From Ypsolopha sequella (taxonomy: Eukaryota; Arthropoda; Insecta; Lepidoptera; Ypsolophidae): a stretch of DNA of 64,000 nt. Shown here in pieces: positions 1 to 11,210 of the stretch. The notes under the pieces were generated by a model. It was not told the DNA's origin. It was given only the letters and a program-made list of their open reading frames with translations, and searched no databases. The stretch spans positions 1,178,001 through 1,242,000 of the forward strand of contig OW203991.1 of NCBI GenBank assembly GCA_934047225.1, written 5' to 3'. How positions within the stretch are numbered: the first letter of the stretch is position 1; each line of letters opens with the position of its first letter. Both the position numbers and the translations under genes were made by a program.

Positions 1-622
1 ACTCGCCGTGCTGCTACATGACGTGACGCCAAGTGACTCGCCGTGCTACTACATGACGTGACGAAAAGTGACTCACCGTGCTGCTACATGACGAGATACC
101 AAGTGACTCGCCGTGCTACTACATGACTTGACGCCAAGTGCCTCGCCGTGCTGCTACATGACGAGACGCCAAGTGACTCGTCGTGCTACTACATGTCGTG
201 ACGCCAAGTGACTCGCCGTGCTGCTACATGACGTGACGCTAAGTGACTCGCCGTGCTACTACATGACGTGACGAAAAGTGACTCGCCGTGCTACTACATG
301 ACATGACGCCAAGTGACTCGCCGTACTACTACATGACGTGACGCCAAGTGACTCACCGTGCTACTACATGACATGACGCCAAGTGACTCGCCGTACTACT
401 ACATGACGTGACGCCAAGTGACTCGCCGTGCTACTACATGACATGACGCCAAGTGACTCGCCGTACTACTACATGACGTGACGCCAAGTGACTCGCCGTG
501 CTACTACATGACGTGACGCCAAGTGACTCTCCATGCTCATACATTACGTGACGCCAAGTGACTTGCCGTGCTACTACATGACGTGACGCCAAGTGACTCA
601 CCGTGCTATCACATGACGTCAT
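1..622. repeat. 35-bp minisatellite, about 17.7 copies, open at left edge
   Basis: Head-to-tail units of 35 bp begin at 1, 36, 71 and so on to about 596. Units alternate between two variants (CTGCTAC/CTACTAC on the left, CCGTGCTAC/CCGTACTAC on the right), so the working period is a 70-bp dimer. Each unit carries a TGACGTGA-like core; the last, diverged unit has a perfect TGACGTCA at 614-621. The reading frames across it are by-products of the repeat. Confidence 0.95.
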
Positions 623-984
623 GAGAAGCCGTACTGGGAGAATGGTTACAGGCAATTGGATAGTATCATTCATTCGTATTTACCATAACCGACTTCCGTA
701 GATTTTGTAGAAGTCCCTGGAAAGCCTGGTTAATGCCTTGTCTTTTTTCACTCTCCCACTTTCAGGACGAGTGCTCTTATTTCCATCAGGCGCCGTCATT
801 TATTTATGTAAGTACAAATAAACAGCGATACATAAAGCTGTTTATTTGCCAACAATGATAAAATTCACATATTAAATTGTATATATAAGGAGTAACAAAT
901 TGGTCTAACACTCGACCTATGACTTATTGCAACACAAAAAGACGTCGATTTTCAGCTTTAGCCGTTTATTGAAAGGAACACAAA
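623..984. other. unannotated AT-rich spacer
   Basis: I see no coding similarity, RNA gene or repeat structure here. Confidence 0.5.
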
Positions 985-1283
985 AAAAAAATCCAAGTGC
1001 GAGTGGGACTCGCGCACGAAGGGTTCCGTACCATTATCTATAAAAGCGACAAAAAAAAAACATCTCTGTTGTATGGGAGCTCCCTTTAAATATTTATTTT
1101 ATTTCATTTTTTAGTGTTTGTTTTAATAGCGGCAACAAAAATACATTATCTGTGAAAATTTCAACTATCTGACTATCACGGTTCATGAGATACAACCTGG
1201 TGAAAGACGGCAAGACAGACGGACAGCGGAGTTTTAGTAATAGGGTCCCTTTGGTTACCCTTTGAGTACGGAACCTTAGAAAA
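985..1283. mobile_element. lepidopteran interspersed repeat with short terminal inverted repeats
   Basis: Holds the inverted pair GGGTTCCGTACC (1021-1032) and a matching GTACGGAACC near 1267-1276. The interior contains the wording 'cgcgcacgaagggttccg' and 'agacagacggacagcgg', which I recognise from a very common moth interspersed repeat. No protein is encoded. A short relic of the same kind may lie at 23260-23330. Confidence 0.55.
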
Positions 1284-2103
1284 TAGGTAAGAACAAAGAA
1301 GATAGAGAAATGAAAACTATATACAGAAAACGAAGTAGCAATAATATTGGTATTGTACAATATACAATACTAACGTTACACAAAATAAATTAAAGACAAT
1401 TAGCTAAGATGTGCTAATTCGAAAACCATTTCGAGATTTAGTTTCAATAAGCCGTATTTTCGAACTTGCAATCTAAAAAACTTCATGATGATGAATATTT
1501 TTACGAAAAAGCTACAACTTCCATTTGCCTTCGTGTGACTTCACCTGAGAAATGGCTGTTTAGAAATGTGTCCTTTGCTATCAAAATAAATTTATAATAA
1601 TTTGTTTTGACTGATTTAACAAATGGATAACAGATGAGTAGGCAGGCAGAGACAGACCACTTTTTTATAAGCAATCTTACAACACAATCAGTATAATGTC
1701 TAAAATTCTCAATTCACAATTGTTTAAAAAATCATAAAAAATATTGGTTAATTTATACAACAACATAATGGAAACTATCTCCTAAAACGACGTAAAGTCT
1801 TTCTTTTTTTTATGTTTTAAAAATTAAGCTATGCCAATTACAAAACAATTACGATACAAAAATAATGATAATATAGACATTACTACACCACAGGCCAACC
1901 ACCAGCCAGGGACTGCATAGAAAGCAGCCATCTGCAACATTTTGTACTGAATGTGACAAGTGTGTTAGCCGCGCAAACAGGTGGTGGTAACACATTCCAG
2001 CATTAAGATGCAGCAGCCCTTAGTACTGTAAGTTTGTGTTTGGGAATAATTAGTTTTCGTCGCCCAATACAAAATTTTCATGCAGGTAGCCGGGAGTTTT
2101 ACC
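1284..2103. other. unannotated intergenic stretch
   Basis: AT-rich sequence with no recognisable gene, RNA or repeat. Confidence 0.5.
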
Positions 2104-2416
2104 ATTTAGTAGATTGACACGCTAGTTTCACTATTTAGTGATTGACACGCTAGTTTCACTATTTAGTGATTGACACGCTAGTTTCACTATTTAGTGATTG
2201 ACACGCTAGTTTCACTATTCAGTGATTGACACGCTAGTTTCACTATTTAGTGATTGACACGCTAGTTTCACTATTTAGTGATTGACACGCTAGTTTCACT
2301 ATTTAGTGATTGACACGCTAGTTTCACTATTTAGTGATTGACACGCTAGTTTCACTATTCAGTGATTGACACGCTAGTTTCACTATTTAGTGATTGACAC
2401 GCTAGTTTCACTATTT
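2104..2416. repeat. 28-bp minisatellite, 11 copies
   Basis: The core GACACGCTAG recurs every 28 bp from 2116 to 2396. Units are nearly identical. The variant TATTCAGTG occurs twice, exactly 140 bp (five units) apart, pointing to duplication of a five-unit block. Confidence 0.95.
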
Positions 2417-4470
2417 TTACCCATGTTTAAAATACCCCTGGCAATCAAATGAGGCAAAACATGGCCCCTTCTAGGCATGGTATAGCAAAATTAACATGGA
2501 CATTAACATGGACCAAATACTATGTCGCAGTGACTAATAATATATCAAGGTAAATAATAAATTTCAATTTCGCATATTTAGTACATATAAGATTTTTTAA
2601 ACAGCTAGGCTACATAATTACTCCTAAAACAAATACAAAAACTTAAATTTAACAGTTTATAAGGGGAGAAGGAGGCGACTAAATTCGCTCGGTTGTAAAT
2701 CTGGGGGTAGGTATTTCGGTAAAAGAGAGAATAAATTACGTGTATAAATATGTTATAAAAATTAAGGTATGGTAAACAGGTATATTTTAGTGATCTAATG
2801 CCATTTGCAAAAAAACAACAATAATAAAGTATGCTTAGATCAGTGCATCGTATCGGGAAATCTTCACAAATCCTGGCTCATTGATCTGGTGGCTGCGTGT
2901 ATTGTGATGGAGGAGGCCGCTGTCCGAATTTATTGTGTACCCCAAAATTCGGATTCGGACAATTGGCCTTGTTCCCGTCTGACTCTATTTATGGCCCATA
3001 AACTTTATCGTGCGTGTTCATCGTGGTTTGCAATTGTAGGTTTTTGGTGCTAAACTTTTTTTAGGTGGATATTAGCTTTTACTTGATAACTTGTATTCGA
3101 GAATTTTGTTTTTTTTTTCATGTATCAGAAGAATCATTGTATCACAAGAGCTCGTGCATAACATCAAACATTTACCAAGTATACATTTCTTACATCCCTG
3201 ATACTGTCAAAATACCTATACCGTTGATATGCAATTATAAGCATGAATTATAGTATTATTTCGAAATTATTTTAATAATTTTCAAGTATCATAATTAAAT
3301 AATATGTAAGTATCTTACTATATGTTTTATGTTATTAGAGTGCTCGATAATATAGAAAAATCTTTCAAAAATAAATTCTCTGAGAAAATGTTAAAATTTT
3401 TCAAATCAATCCTTTCATTTTCAGGCTGTATAATAGTTAAATGTATACTTAAACTGTTTATTATTTAGAGTATTTGGTATTTTGTAATGGTGAAGCTCTC
3501 AAAATAAATGTATTTTCTTTCTTTCTTCTTTCTTTCAATCTTTTAATATCAAGATGACATTGACCATAGATAAGAGCACATATGTATAACTAACCTTCTT
3601 AGATTGTCATCTTGGAGCTCACTGTCATATAAATTCTATTGAAAACCATAGAAATTCCTTTTTGTTGAAAACTAATTGTAGGTACCTACGTAGCTGCGTT
3701 TTTCCGAATTCAACGTTTTTATAACAGTGCATCTAAACGGATATACGTTGAACGTTTCCACGCATGACAAGAAAACGGATTGAACCTTGAGCCCTAGTAC
3801 CAATGAGTAAAGAGGCAATATTTAGGAGTCCGGCCATTCGGGATTGGCGGTCAACATGCCGTGATCGATGGCATATGTAAATTGTATGTTTGTGCTGGAT
3901 ACGTTCACTCACCATATCTCTACCCTCGGCGTATATACGTCGACTACGTAGCTACTATATTATACGTTGTATAAATATGGCGCCCAAACCGACGTCACGT
4001 TTTGAATATGACAATGAGTTTTTGTGTGTTTTGATATAGGTTTATTTGATGTTCAAATTGTGTTTTTCAAGCTTTCATAAGGCTGTTAGCTGATTCGTTG
4101 ATTTAACGCTTTGAGGGCTTATTTTTAACTGTGAATAAAATAATAATTGCGTTGATAAAGTTGTCTGGCTTGTTAACACCGGGCATTTTAAATACCGCGT
4201 GGTAAATGTTGCCCCCTACATTTCATCACATTTTGTTGACATTTTTAATGTGACAAATTATTATATAGTATTTGTTTGACAGCCCGTGCTAGTTCCATAG
4301 GTATAAAGTTAGAATAGATTGTGTTTGTATCACAATTTAAACAGTAATAATACGTATAATGTAATAATGAACCATAATACGTATAATGCACTGTTCATTA
4401 TTTCAAATGTGTTTGTCCATTTACAGTTTTACACATAACTTGCAAATTTTCTCAAGACATAAAAAGATTT
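2417..4470. other. unannotated intergenic stretch
   Basis: A CTTT-rich microsatellite lies near 3517-3537. An open frame at 2805-3053 (82 codons) has no recognisable domain and no supporting signals, so I do not call it a gene. Confidence 0.5.
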
Positions 4471-4860
4471 TTCAATGCATGTGCTCGTAAAGGCCCACTT
4501 TTTATGCATCAAAGCCGAACAGAAAGTCGATTATTTTGCCCTAGGGCTTTATTATTATAATTTTTTAAATTTATTTACAATGGTTGGCTAACCTGCAGCC
4601 TTTCCTGTGTACCATAAATGTCATACTTTTTTCCACTGTTTAACGGCTCTGGATACAGACCTTTTGAGCCAATTACAATTTAAAGTTCATAAAATTATAT
4701 TTGTTTTATTTCCTCACACTATGCATTGAAAAACGTAGTATGATACACGGGCGTAAGAGCAATAAATTACTCGGTTACGTTTAAAACACTCGCTACGCTC
4801 GTGTTTTAAATCTTCCTCGTAATTTATTCCTTTGCGCCCTTGTAGCATAAACTACTATTT
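4471..4860. mobile_element. dispersed repeat family R1, copy 1 (nested-hairpin element)
   Basis: Starts with TTTTTCAATGCATG and has the inverse ATGCATTGAAAAA near 4721. It continues with nested inverted repeats: AATAAATTAC pairs with GTAATTTATT, and inside them TTTAAAACAC pairs with GTGTTTTAAA around the centre GCTACGC. Two further copies lie at 7546-8085 and 30058-30490. Non-coding, so probably a non-autonomous transposon; its class is not established. Confidence 0.7.
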
Positions 4861-5180
4861 CAATGCAGTTGCTCGTAAAGTTTTCTTTTTTGTATAACAA
4901 AATTATGCGGAAACCGACTCTTTATTTCACGCGTGAAATAAAACAGTACTGAAATCCTTTATTTCACGCGTGAAATAAAGTAATTTTTTTAAGTTTTTGA
5001 CTCTGTGGTGCATGGTGCAAGTCATAAAATTTTAAAAATTACAAAGACGCAAGGAGGTTTTGCTGTCCAAAAAAAAACAATTATTTATAAGTATGCGCGC
5101 TCTAGCAATAATTGAATGATGATAAACACCATTCTTTATTATACTTATTTTTTTGTTGTATTTCCTCGCAAAATGCATTG
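4861..5180. repeat. related element with two perfect 22- to 24-bp palindromes
   Basis: Begins with TTTCAATGCAGTTGCTCGTA and ends near ATGCATTGAAAAAT, the same termini as family R1, but the interior differs. It holds two perfect palindromes centred on CACGCGTG, at 4921-4942 and 4957-4980 (half-site CTTTATTTCACG followed by its inverse). Confidence 0.6.
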
Positions 5181-5554
5181 AAAAATGTTATAAGATGCTT
5201 GAGCGTAAAAGGTTTTTATCCGAATTTTTATCCAATGAAACCTTACTTTCCGCACGTGTATCTTAAGTAACTATTTTGCCCTATGACATTGCGAAAAAAG
5301 GATGTTCCTATTCCAGTTAATGTCCATACCCGGAAAAATCTTTGACACCGGTACTGCCTCAGGGATTCGTGTCGTGACGAAATTTTTTGTTTATGTTAGG
5401 GAGATCTAAGGAAGTATACACAACGTAGTTTAGGCTACGTTGATAAGGGCTGCTTGAATACAGAACATTTTAATATTTTTATTATAATCGTATGACGTAA
5501 TAATGATAGACGTAATAATCGTCGGTGAAACGTAGGTGTACCGGGTATGGGCTG

Positions 5555-5695
5555 TGATCTGCATTTCAAGAAGGGTTTCCTGGAAGATATTGCTATTAGC
5601 AATAATTGCCGCCCTTGTACACCATGTTTATTTGTTTCTTTTGTCTTTTAAGTTATTTGTGTAAATGTGCAAAAAGTCTTATAAATAAAATAAAA
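5555..5695 (+). mobile_element. LINE 3'-end relic
   Basis: The run TATTGCTATTAGCAATAATT followed by GCCGCCCTTGTACACC and a tail ending in AATAAAATAAA resembles the 3' untranslated end of CR1/jockey-like LINEs in moths. No coding part remains. Family assignment is from memory. Confidence 0.4.
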
Positions 5696-5744
5696 GTTCA
5701 CACTTGGGACACCTTGTCACCCCCTCGGGGATTCATGTCGTGAC

Positions 5745-5899
5745 GGTATATTTATTATCGTATGACCTTCATTTGGTTTAATCCATTTTTTCGCCTTCAG
5801 GATGAGATTATGTAACTCGACAAGGCTTCCTGGAAAGCAGCGCGTCGGGCATTCGTCCACTATGTGGGCCACGGTTTGCTTTGGTGCACCACTGTTGCA
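5745..5899 (-). pseudogene. LINE reverse transcriptase, C-terminal zinc-knuckle fragment
   Basis: Read on the minus strand, about 51 codons give a cysteine/histidine motif, CNSGAPKQTVAHIVDECP, followed by TRCFPGSLVELHNL. This C-x(n)-H-x(3)-C-P layout with a following FPG...LH is typical of the extreme C-terminus of insect LINE polymerases. The rest of the protein is missing, so it is a dead fragment. A 40-bp stretch downstream (5700-5745) resembles 5340-5385, suggesting a second decayed copy. Confidence 0.55.
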
Positions 5900-6439
5900 G
5901 CTTGTTGATCTTTATGGGCCCCATTTGCGAAGGTGGTTGACACAACATTTTAGCTGAATCACAATGAAAAAAAGATTAAAAGCAGAAATTATCGGGCAAA
6001 AAGACATTTCCTCAGATTCAAATTCAAATAGTTTAGTTTCAATATAGGTATAATAAACCATCTCCTGATAATGCCGATAAGGTGAAACTAGTTGGGAAAT
6101 AGTGAAATAATAGGTTGTGAAACAGAACAAGTGTTTTATCCATCCACGTAAAATGCAATGCCTTATATTTCAAAATAAAGCTCCTTTTTACTTGAAACTT
6201 CTGATTGTCGACACTTGGTGAAACTAATGACACATTCCGATTAATATTCATATATATATATATATATGTACAATTCATATATGCACGTAAACATTTAACT
6301 CGTAGCATTATATATTTAATTTTAATATTTGAAAAGTATTAAACCATAACTTTCTTTTAGTCGACTAAATATAATTCGCTTCAATAGTTTTCGGTACCAC
6401 ATTTCAAATGCTACAATCCTTTAAAATCCTTTTGAATTA
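5900..6439. other. unannotated stretch with (AT)n tract
   Basis: A short (AT)n microsatellite sits near 6249-6268. Nothing else is recognisable. Confidence 0.5.
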
Positions 6440-6920
6440 AGAGGATGGCCTACCCTAGCAACTTTTTTTATTACCTGTCCAGCACAATGAGTCCAATGGC
6501 ACATAACCTTATTTGCTTTTCCTAGTGGCGATTATGTGTTTGCTCATTGGCCTCTTTTTCTTGGACGTGTAATACTAATGAGCACGCAGCGAAACAACAA
6601 ATTGGTGTGTTTTTAGCTAATACTGAAATTTTTGTAGGCAAAAAAATTATTGGATTTAAGTAGAATCTCTTCATATTCCAATAACCTGTTTTATGAAAAA
6701 CAAAAACAGGTTGATACTTAAAAAAAAAAGAGGGCAGAAAATATATATTTTTTGGTCAAACGTTTACATTTTAATGCATTGCTTATAACTAAAATCTCTA
6801 GATAAAATATCAATAAATCAAATATATTTTTTTCAATACAAGGAAAGTCTGAATTTTTTCAAACGAATCCTCGAAAGTCTGGCGTTGTTCATGCTCTAGG
6901 CCCATGTACAGTCTTAAACA
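6440..6920. mobile_element. dispersed repeat family R2, copy A
   Basis: Matches 45273-45800 over most of its length, starting GGATGGCCTACCCTAGCAAC and ending near GTCTGGCGTTGTTCATGCTC. Both copies share AGCACGCAGCG-like and poly-T/poly-A interior tracts. Non-coding; class unknown. Confidence 0.75.
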
Positions 6921-7545
6921 ACCATATTTTATTATTTATAACGCTAATGTACATTTACATAAAAACATGAAACTGGACATTGAAATATTTCAAAGTGTAC
7001 AACGGTGGCACTTATTTCTAAAAGCAATATCTTCCAGGCAATATTTGAGTTAAAAGAAGATATAAGGGAAAAACATAGAGAGGAGCGTGTAAATGTTGTG
7101 AAATAAAACACTAACTCCATAGACTAATTGATGGGGGGGGGGGTTCATTACGCTATAATTTATATTTATATGATGTTAAAAAATTTGGTATGGATAAAAA
7201 TATTAAAATTATTATTATTAGAACGAGTGGAAAAATGATTGATGTCATATAATTGAGTTATTATGTTGAAGTAATGATCTATCAACTGTCTACAAACAAT
7301 ATATATGTTTATAACGCGGACACACTCGAAGACAGACTATGATGTTAATGTTACACATAAATAACACGTACAGAAAATATTTCCTGTTTCTCTACAATAA
7401 ATCACGCTAATATTCATAATATCGCCTCCATTACGAATACGAATGAGTTTCCTGAAGCAGGGTCGGGTCAAATACTTATAGGTATATTTGCTAACGTAAT
7501 AATGTATCACATGATGAAGCAGGGTCGGGTGGGGTTAAATACTTT
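6921..7545. other. unannotated stretch with G11 run
   Basis: A run of 11 G lies at 7133-7143. The sequence near 7020-7060 contains the inverse of GGAAGATATTGCT found at 5583, possibly another LINE-tail relic. Confidence 0.45.
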
Positions 7546-8085
7546 TTCAATGCAAGTGCTCGTAAAGACCCACTTTTTATGCATCAAAACCGAACAGAAA
7601 GTCGATTATTTTGCCCTAGGGCTTTTTTTTTATTATTAATTTACAATGGTTAGCTAACCTGCAACCTTTCCTGTGTATGGTGGCACGTCTACACGTTTGC
7701 CGCATTCCTTTTAGGTATGAATAATCACGTATAATTAAGTATAAATAAGGATTCATCTTTCGTCAATATATATTACATACTGAACCATAAAACTAGTACT
7801 AACAATTTATATTATACCGCCCCCAAACTCTGTACCATAAATGTAATGCTTTTTTTTCCACTGTTTAACGCCTCTGAATACAGTCCTTTTGAGCCAATCA
7901 TAATTTAAAGTTCACAAGATTATATTTGTTTTATTTCCTCACACTATGCATTGAAAAAAGTTGGATGATACACTTGCGTAATAGCAATAAATTACTCGGT
8001 TACGTTTAAAACACTCGCTACGCTCGTGTTTTAAATCGTCCTCGTAATTTATTCCTTTTCGCCCTAGTAGCATAAACTACTATTA
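7546..8085. mobile_element. dispersed repeat family R1, copy 2, interrupted by about 155 bp
   Basis: Same ends and nested hairpins as copy 1. Against copies 1 and 3 it carries an extra segment at about 7676-7832, between TTTCCTGTGTA and the continuing CCATAAATGT; TGTA is present on both sides as a possible target duplication. The extra segment is itself unidentified. Confidence 0.7.
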
Positions 8086-8194
8086 AGTGTATTTCCTAAT
8101 ATAATAATATACATGCTCTCATAAAAGCAGTGTTTTCTATTTATAATATACCTCGTACATGTATCTTATTATTCTTGAAGTGCCTCTCCAATCA

Positions 8195-8476
8195 CTGGAG
8201 GTTAGCAGTCTGCATATTTATCTTTGTCTCACGAGGCGACATAATCTCCTTCACTCGCGATACCCGCATTCTCCTATCTTTCGAATTTTCGACACTTCTT
8301 TTGCCAGCCACTTTGCCTATCATATAATGAGTTAAAAGAGCTCTGTTGTGTCTCATTACATGGCCCAGATATGCAAATTTTCTATTTTTGACGGCAGTAA
8401 ATGGCGGTTTTGACCACATGCAACCGACTTTCTGCGTCCAGCTAATGGCTAGCATGCGGCCATAAGCCCACATTGA
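8195..8476 (-). pseudogene. LINE endonuclease-reverse transcriptase, C-terminal fragment
   Basis: Minus-strand codons give MWAYGRMLAISWTQKV, matching the family pattern 'MW..RRML.ISWT..V', and then NRKFAYLGHVMRHNRALL, matching 'KL.YLGHV.R'. Both are conserved blocks in the C-terminal third of RTE-like LINE polymerases. The spacing between them is too short, so sequence is missing or shifted. The same frame continues upstream through the 48-bp array; that fusion is probably accidental, because the array length per unit is a multiple of three. Confidence 0.6.
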
Positions 8477-8668
8477 GAGCTCTATTTCACTGAAAACTCC
8501 CTTATAGTGCACACTGACACCCGTATAAAAGATAAATAAAACTGCAGTAAACGGGTGCGCAAATAGATCTTCGTAAGTCGTACTTTGTATGGAGTCAATA
8601 AATTTAGATGTGATCTGCTTGAAAAGTAGACTATAAGTTCGGACGAAACTTTTAAAATCTTCGATAAT

Positions 8669-10060
8669 CATTTGTACATTGAGATGTGGAGCTCCCTGCT
8701 GGCGGCGGCCGTGTATCATTTGTACATTGAGATGTGGAGCTCCCTGCTGGCGGCGGCCGTGTATCATTTGTACATTGAGATGTGGAGCTCCCTGCTGGCG
8801 GCGGCCGTGTATCATTTGTACATTGAGATGTGGAGCTCCCTGCCGGCGGCGGCCGTGTATCATTTGTACATTGAGATGTGGAGCTCCCTGCTGGCGGCGG
8901 CCGTGTATCATTTGTACATTGAGATGTGGAGCTCCCTGCTGGCGGCGGCCGTGTATCATTTGTACATTGAGATGTGGAGCTCCCTGCCGGCGGCGGCCGT
9001 GTATCATTTGTACATTGAGATGTGGAGCTCCCTGCTGGCGGCGGCCGTGTATCATTTGTACATTGAAATGTGGAGCTCCCTGCTGGCAACGGCCGTGTAT
9101 CATTTGTACATTGAGATGTGGAGCTCCCTGCTGGCGGCGGCCGTGTATCATTTGTACATTGAGATGTGGAGCTCCCTGCTGGCGGCGGCCGTGTATCATT
9201 TGTACATTGAGATGTGGAGCTCCCTGCTGGCGGCGGCCGTGTATCATTTGTACATTGAAATGTGGAGCTCCCTGCTGGCAACGGCCGTGTATCATTTGTA
9301 CATTGAGATGTGGAGCTCCCTGCTGGCGGCGGCCGTGTATCATTTGTACATTGAGATGTGGAGCTCCCTGCCGGCGGCGGCCGTGTATCATTTGTACATT
9401 GAGATGTGGAGCTCCCTGCTGGCGGCGGCCGTGTATCATTTGTACATTGAGATGTGGAGCTCCCTGCTGGCGGCGGCCGTGTATCATTTGTACATTGAAA
9501 TGTGGAGCTCCCTGCTGGCAACGGCCGTGTATCATTTGTACATTGAGATGTGGAGCTCCCTGCTGGCGACGAGCGTGTATAATTTATACATTGAGATGTG
9601 GAGCTCCCTGCCGGCGGCGGCCGTGTATCATTTGTACATTGAGATGTGGAGCTCCCTGCTGGCAACGGCCGTGTATCAATTGTACATTGAGATGTGGAGC
9701 TCCCTGCTGGCAACGGCCGTGTATCATTTGTACATTGAGATGTGGAGCTCCCTGCTGGCAACGGCCGTGTATCATTTGTACATTGAGATGTGGAGCTCCC
9801 TGCTGGCAACGGCCGTGTATCATTTGTACATTGAGATGTGGAGCTCCCTGCTGGCAACGGCCGTGTATCATTTGTACATTGAGATGTGGAGCTCCCTGCT
9901 GGCAACGGCCGTGTATCATTTGTACATTGAGATGTGGAGCTCCCTGCTGGCAACGGCCGTGTATCATTTGTACATTGAAATGTGGAGCTTCCTGCTGGCA
10001 ACAGCCGTGTATCATTTGTACATTGAGATGTGGAGCTCCCTGCTTGCGACGGCCTTGTAC
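8669..10060. repeat. 48-bp minisatellite, 29 copies, GC-rich
   Basis: Twenty-nine units of 48 bp, each holding GAGCTC and CGGCCG in an otherwise AT-rich region. Variants fall in two zones: units 1-18 mainly carry CTGGCGGCGG with scattered CCGGCGGCGG and CTGGCAACGG units; units 21-27 all carry CTGGCAACGG. Unit 19 is the most diverged (AATTTATA). Because 48 is divisible by 3, four of the six frames stay open over long stretches, giving 16-residue peptide repeats. Confidence 0.95.
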
Positions 10061-11136
10061 CCGGATATTTATACCAGAGATTCCTTTACAAGAGGAGCCA
10101 AAATAGGTATTTACTGTGTGAGCGCCTTTCATCCTATGCGTCAGTGTCGCTTTCCATCAGGTGTGATAGAGATATTGACAGGGGTCGCGGGATATCCGGT
10201 TGAAACAAAGTTCTTTTTGCTTTATACACATTATATTATGTATTAAATAACATGTAAAATGAAATAAATAAAATGAACATATACGCTTGTAAACACACAT
10301 AATAACGAATATAACTACACTACACTACACGCATGACTGTTGCGTACTGTAGCAAAAGTGTCGTGACTGTCGAAGTCTTACACTTTTTTCGGCCTAGCGC
10401 TCATTCTCCAAGTGTTTGGAGTGTAACGTGTGATATGGAACTTTGTTCTAAAAGACAAATTTTCCGTAAGTTTGTTGGATTCTACGAAAGTTTTGCACCG
10501 AAATGCCGAATGTAATTTAATTCTGCCGTGGTCGGATTACACACAGACAAACAGACTTTCTATTCCAAAAATGCTTATTGAAATGTCACTACCGGGGCAA
10601 AAGCAGAAAAATTTGTGTCATTTCTTTTCGCGACGGTACCTTTATAATGACGGATGCATCACATGGAGTGAAAATGTTTACAATAACTCAAGCCATGCGT
10701 GAACCCTTTCATGAGTTATGCGTTTGCATCCAAAGTTGATAATACGATAACAAGTTTTTATTTATGTGTTTTTTTAACTCGCCTGTATGCCAATTTACTA
10801 GTTTTGATTTTATTTCAATTAAATCATTTGTTTTTCCTTGTTTTGATTTGCTTGCAACGCCCGTGAAAAAGTTTACAAGCAATAATTATTAATTTCTTAC
10901 CTTATACATTTGATTAATCGAATGATTGATCTAATTTAATTTTATTAATATAATTTGTGTGATCTCTTATTTTGGTAACAGTACCCATATATTGAATGAC
11001 AGAGGGGCCAAATGAATAAAAATGTTCACAATAACACAAGCCAGACGTGAATCCTTTCATGGTTTACGCTTAGGTTGACAGCCTTATATGACGTGATATA
11101 CCTTTACATACCTACATAACCACGACATGAATCCTC

Positions 11137-11210
11137 AAGTGGGTGTCAGAGGTGTCTCTTAGTGTGGACAGCAAAATGTAAGTCTCAGTCCACACTCTAA
11201 CACCCACTTT
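11137..11210. repeat. imperfect hairpin
   Basis: AAGTGGGTGT and AGTGTGGAC on the left pair with GTCCACACT and ACACCCACTT on the right, giving a 74-bp fold-back. Confidence 0.6.

Noticed and set aside
1..622. CRISPR array
   Set aside because: The units are contiguous with no unique spacers, and no cas genes are present; the same holds for every array in this window.
434..673. 79-codon minus-strand frame
   Set aside because: It is made of 35-bp repeat units.
2805..3053. 82-codon plus frame as a small gene
   Set aside because: No recognisable domain, no signal peptide or promoter, and a frame of this size is expected by chance.
8192..10246. Long open frames of 447-524 codons on both strands as real proteins
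   Set aside because: They exist because the 48-bp unit is a multiple of three without stops in four frames; no start context, intron or other gene signal supports them.
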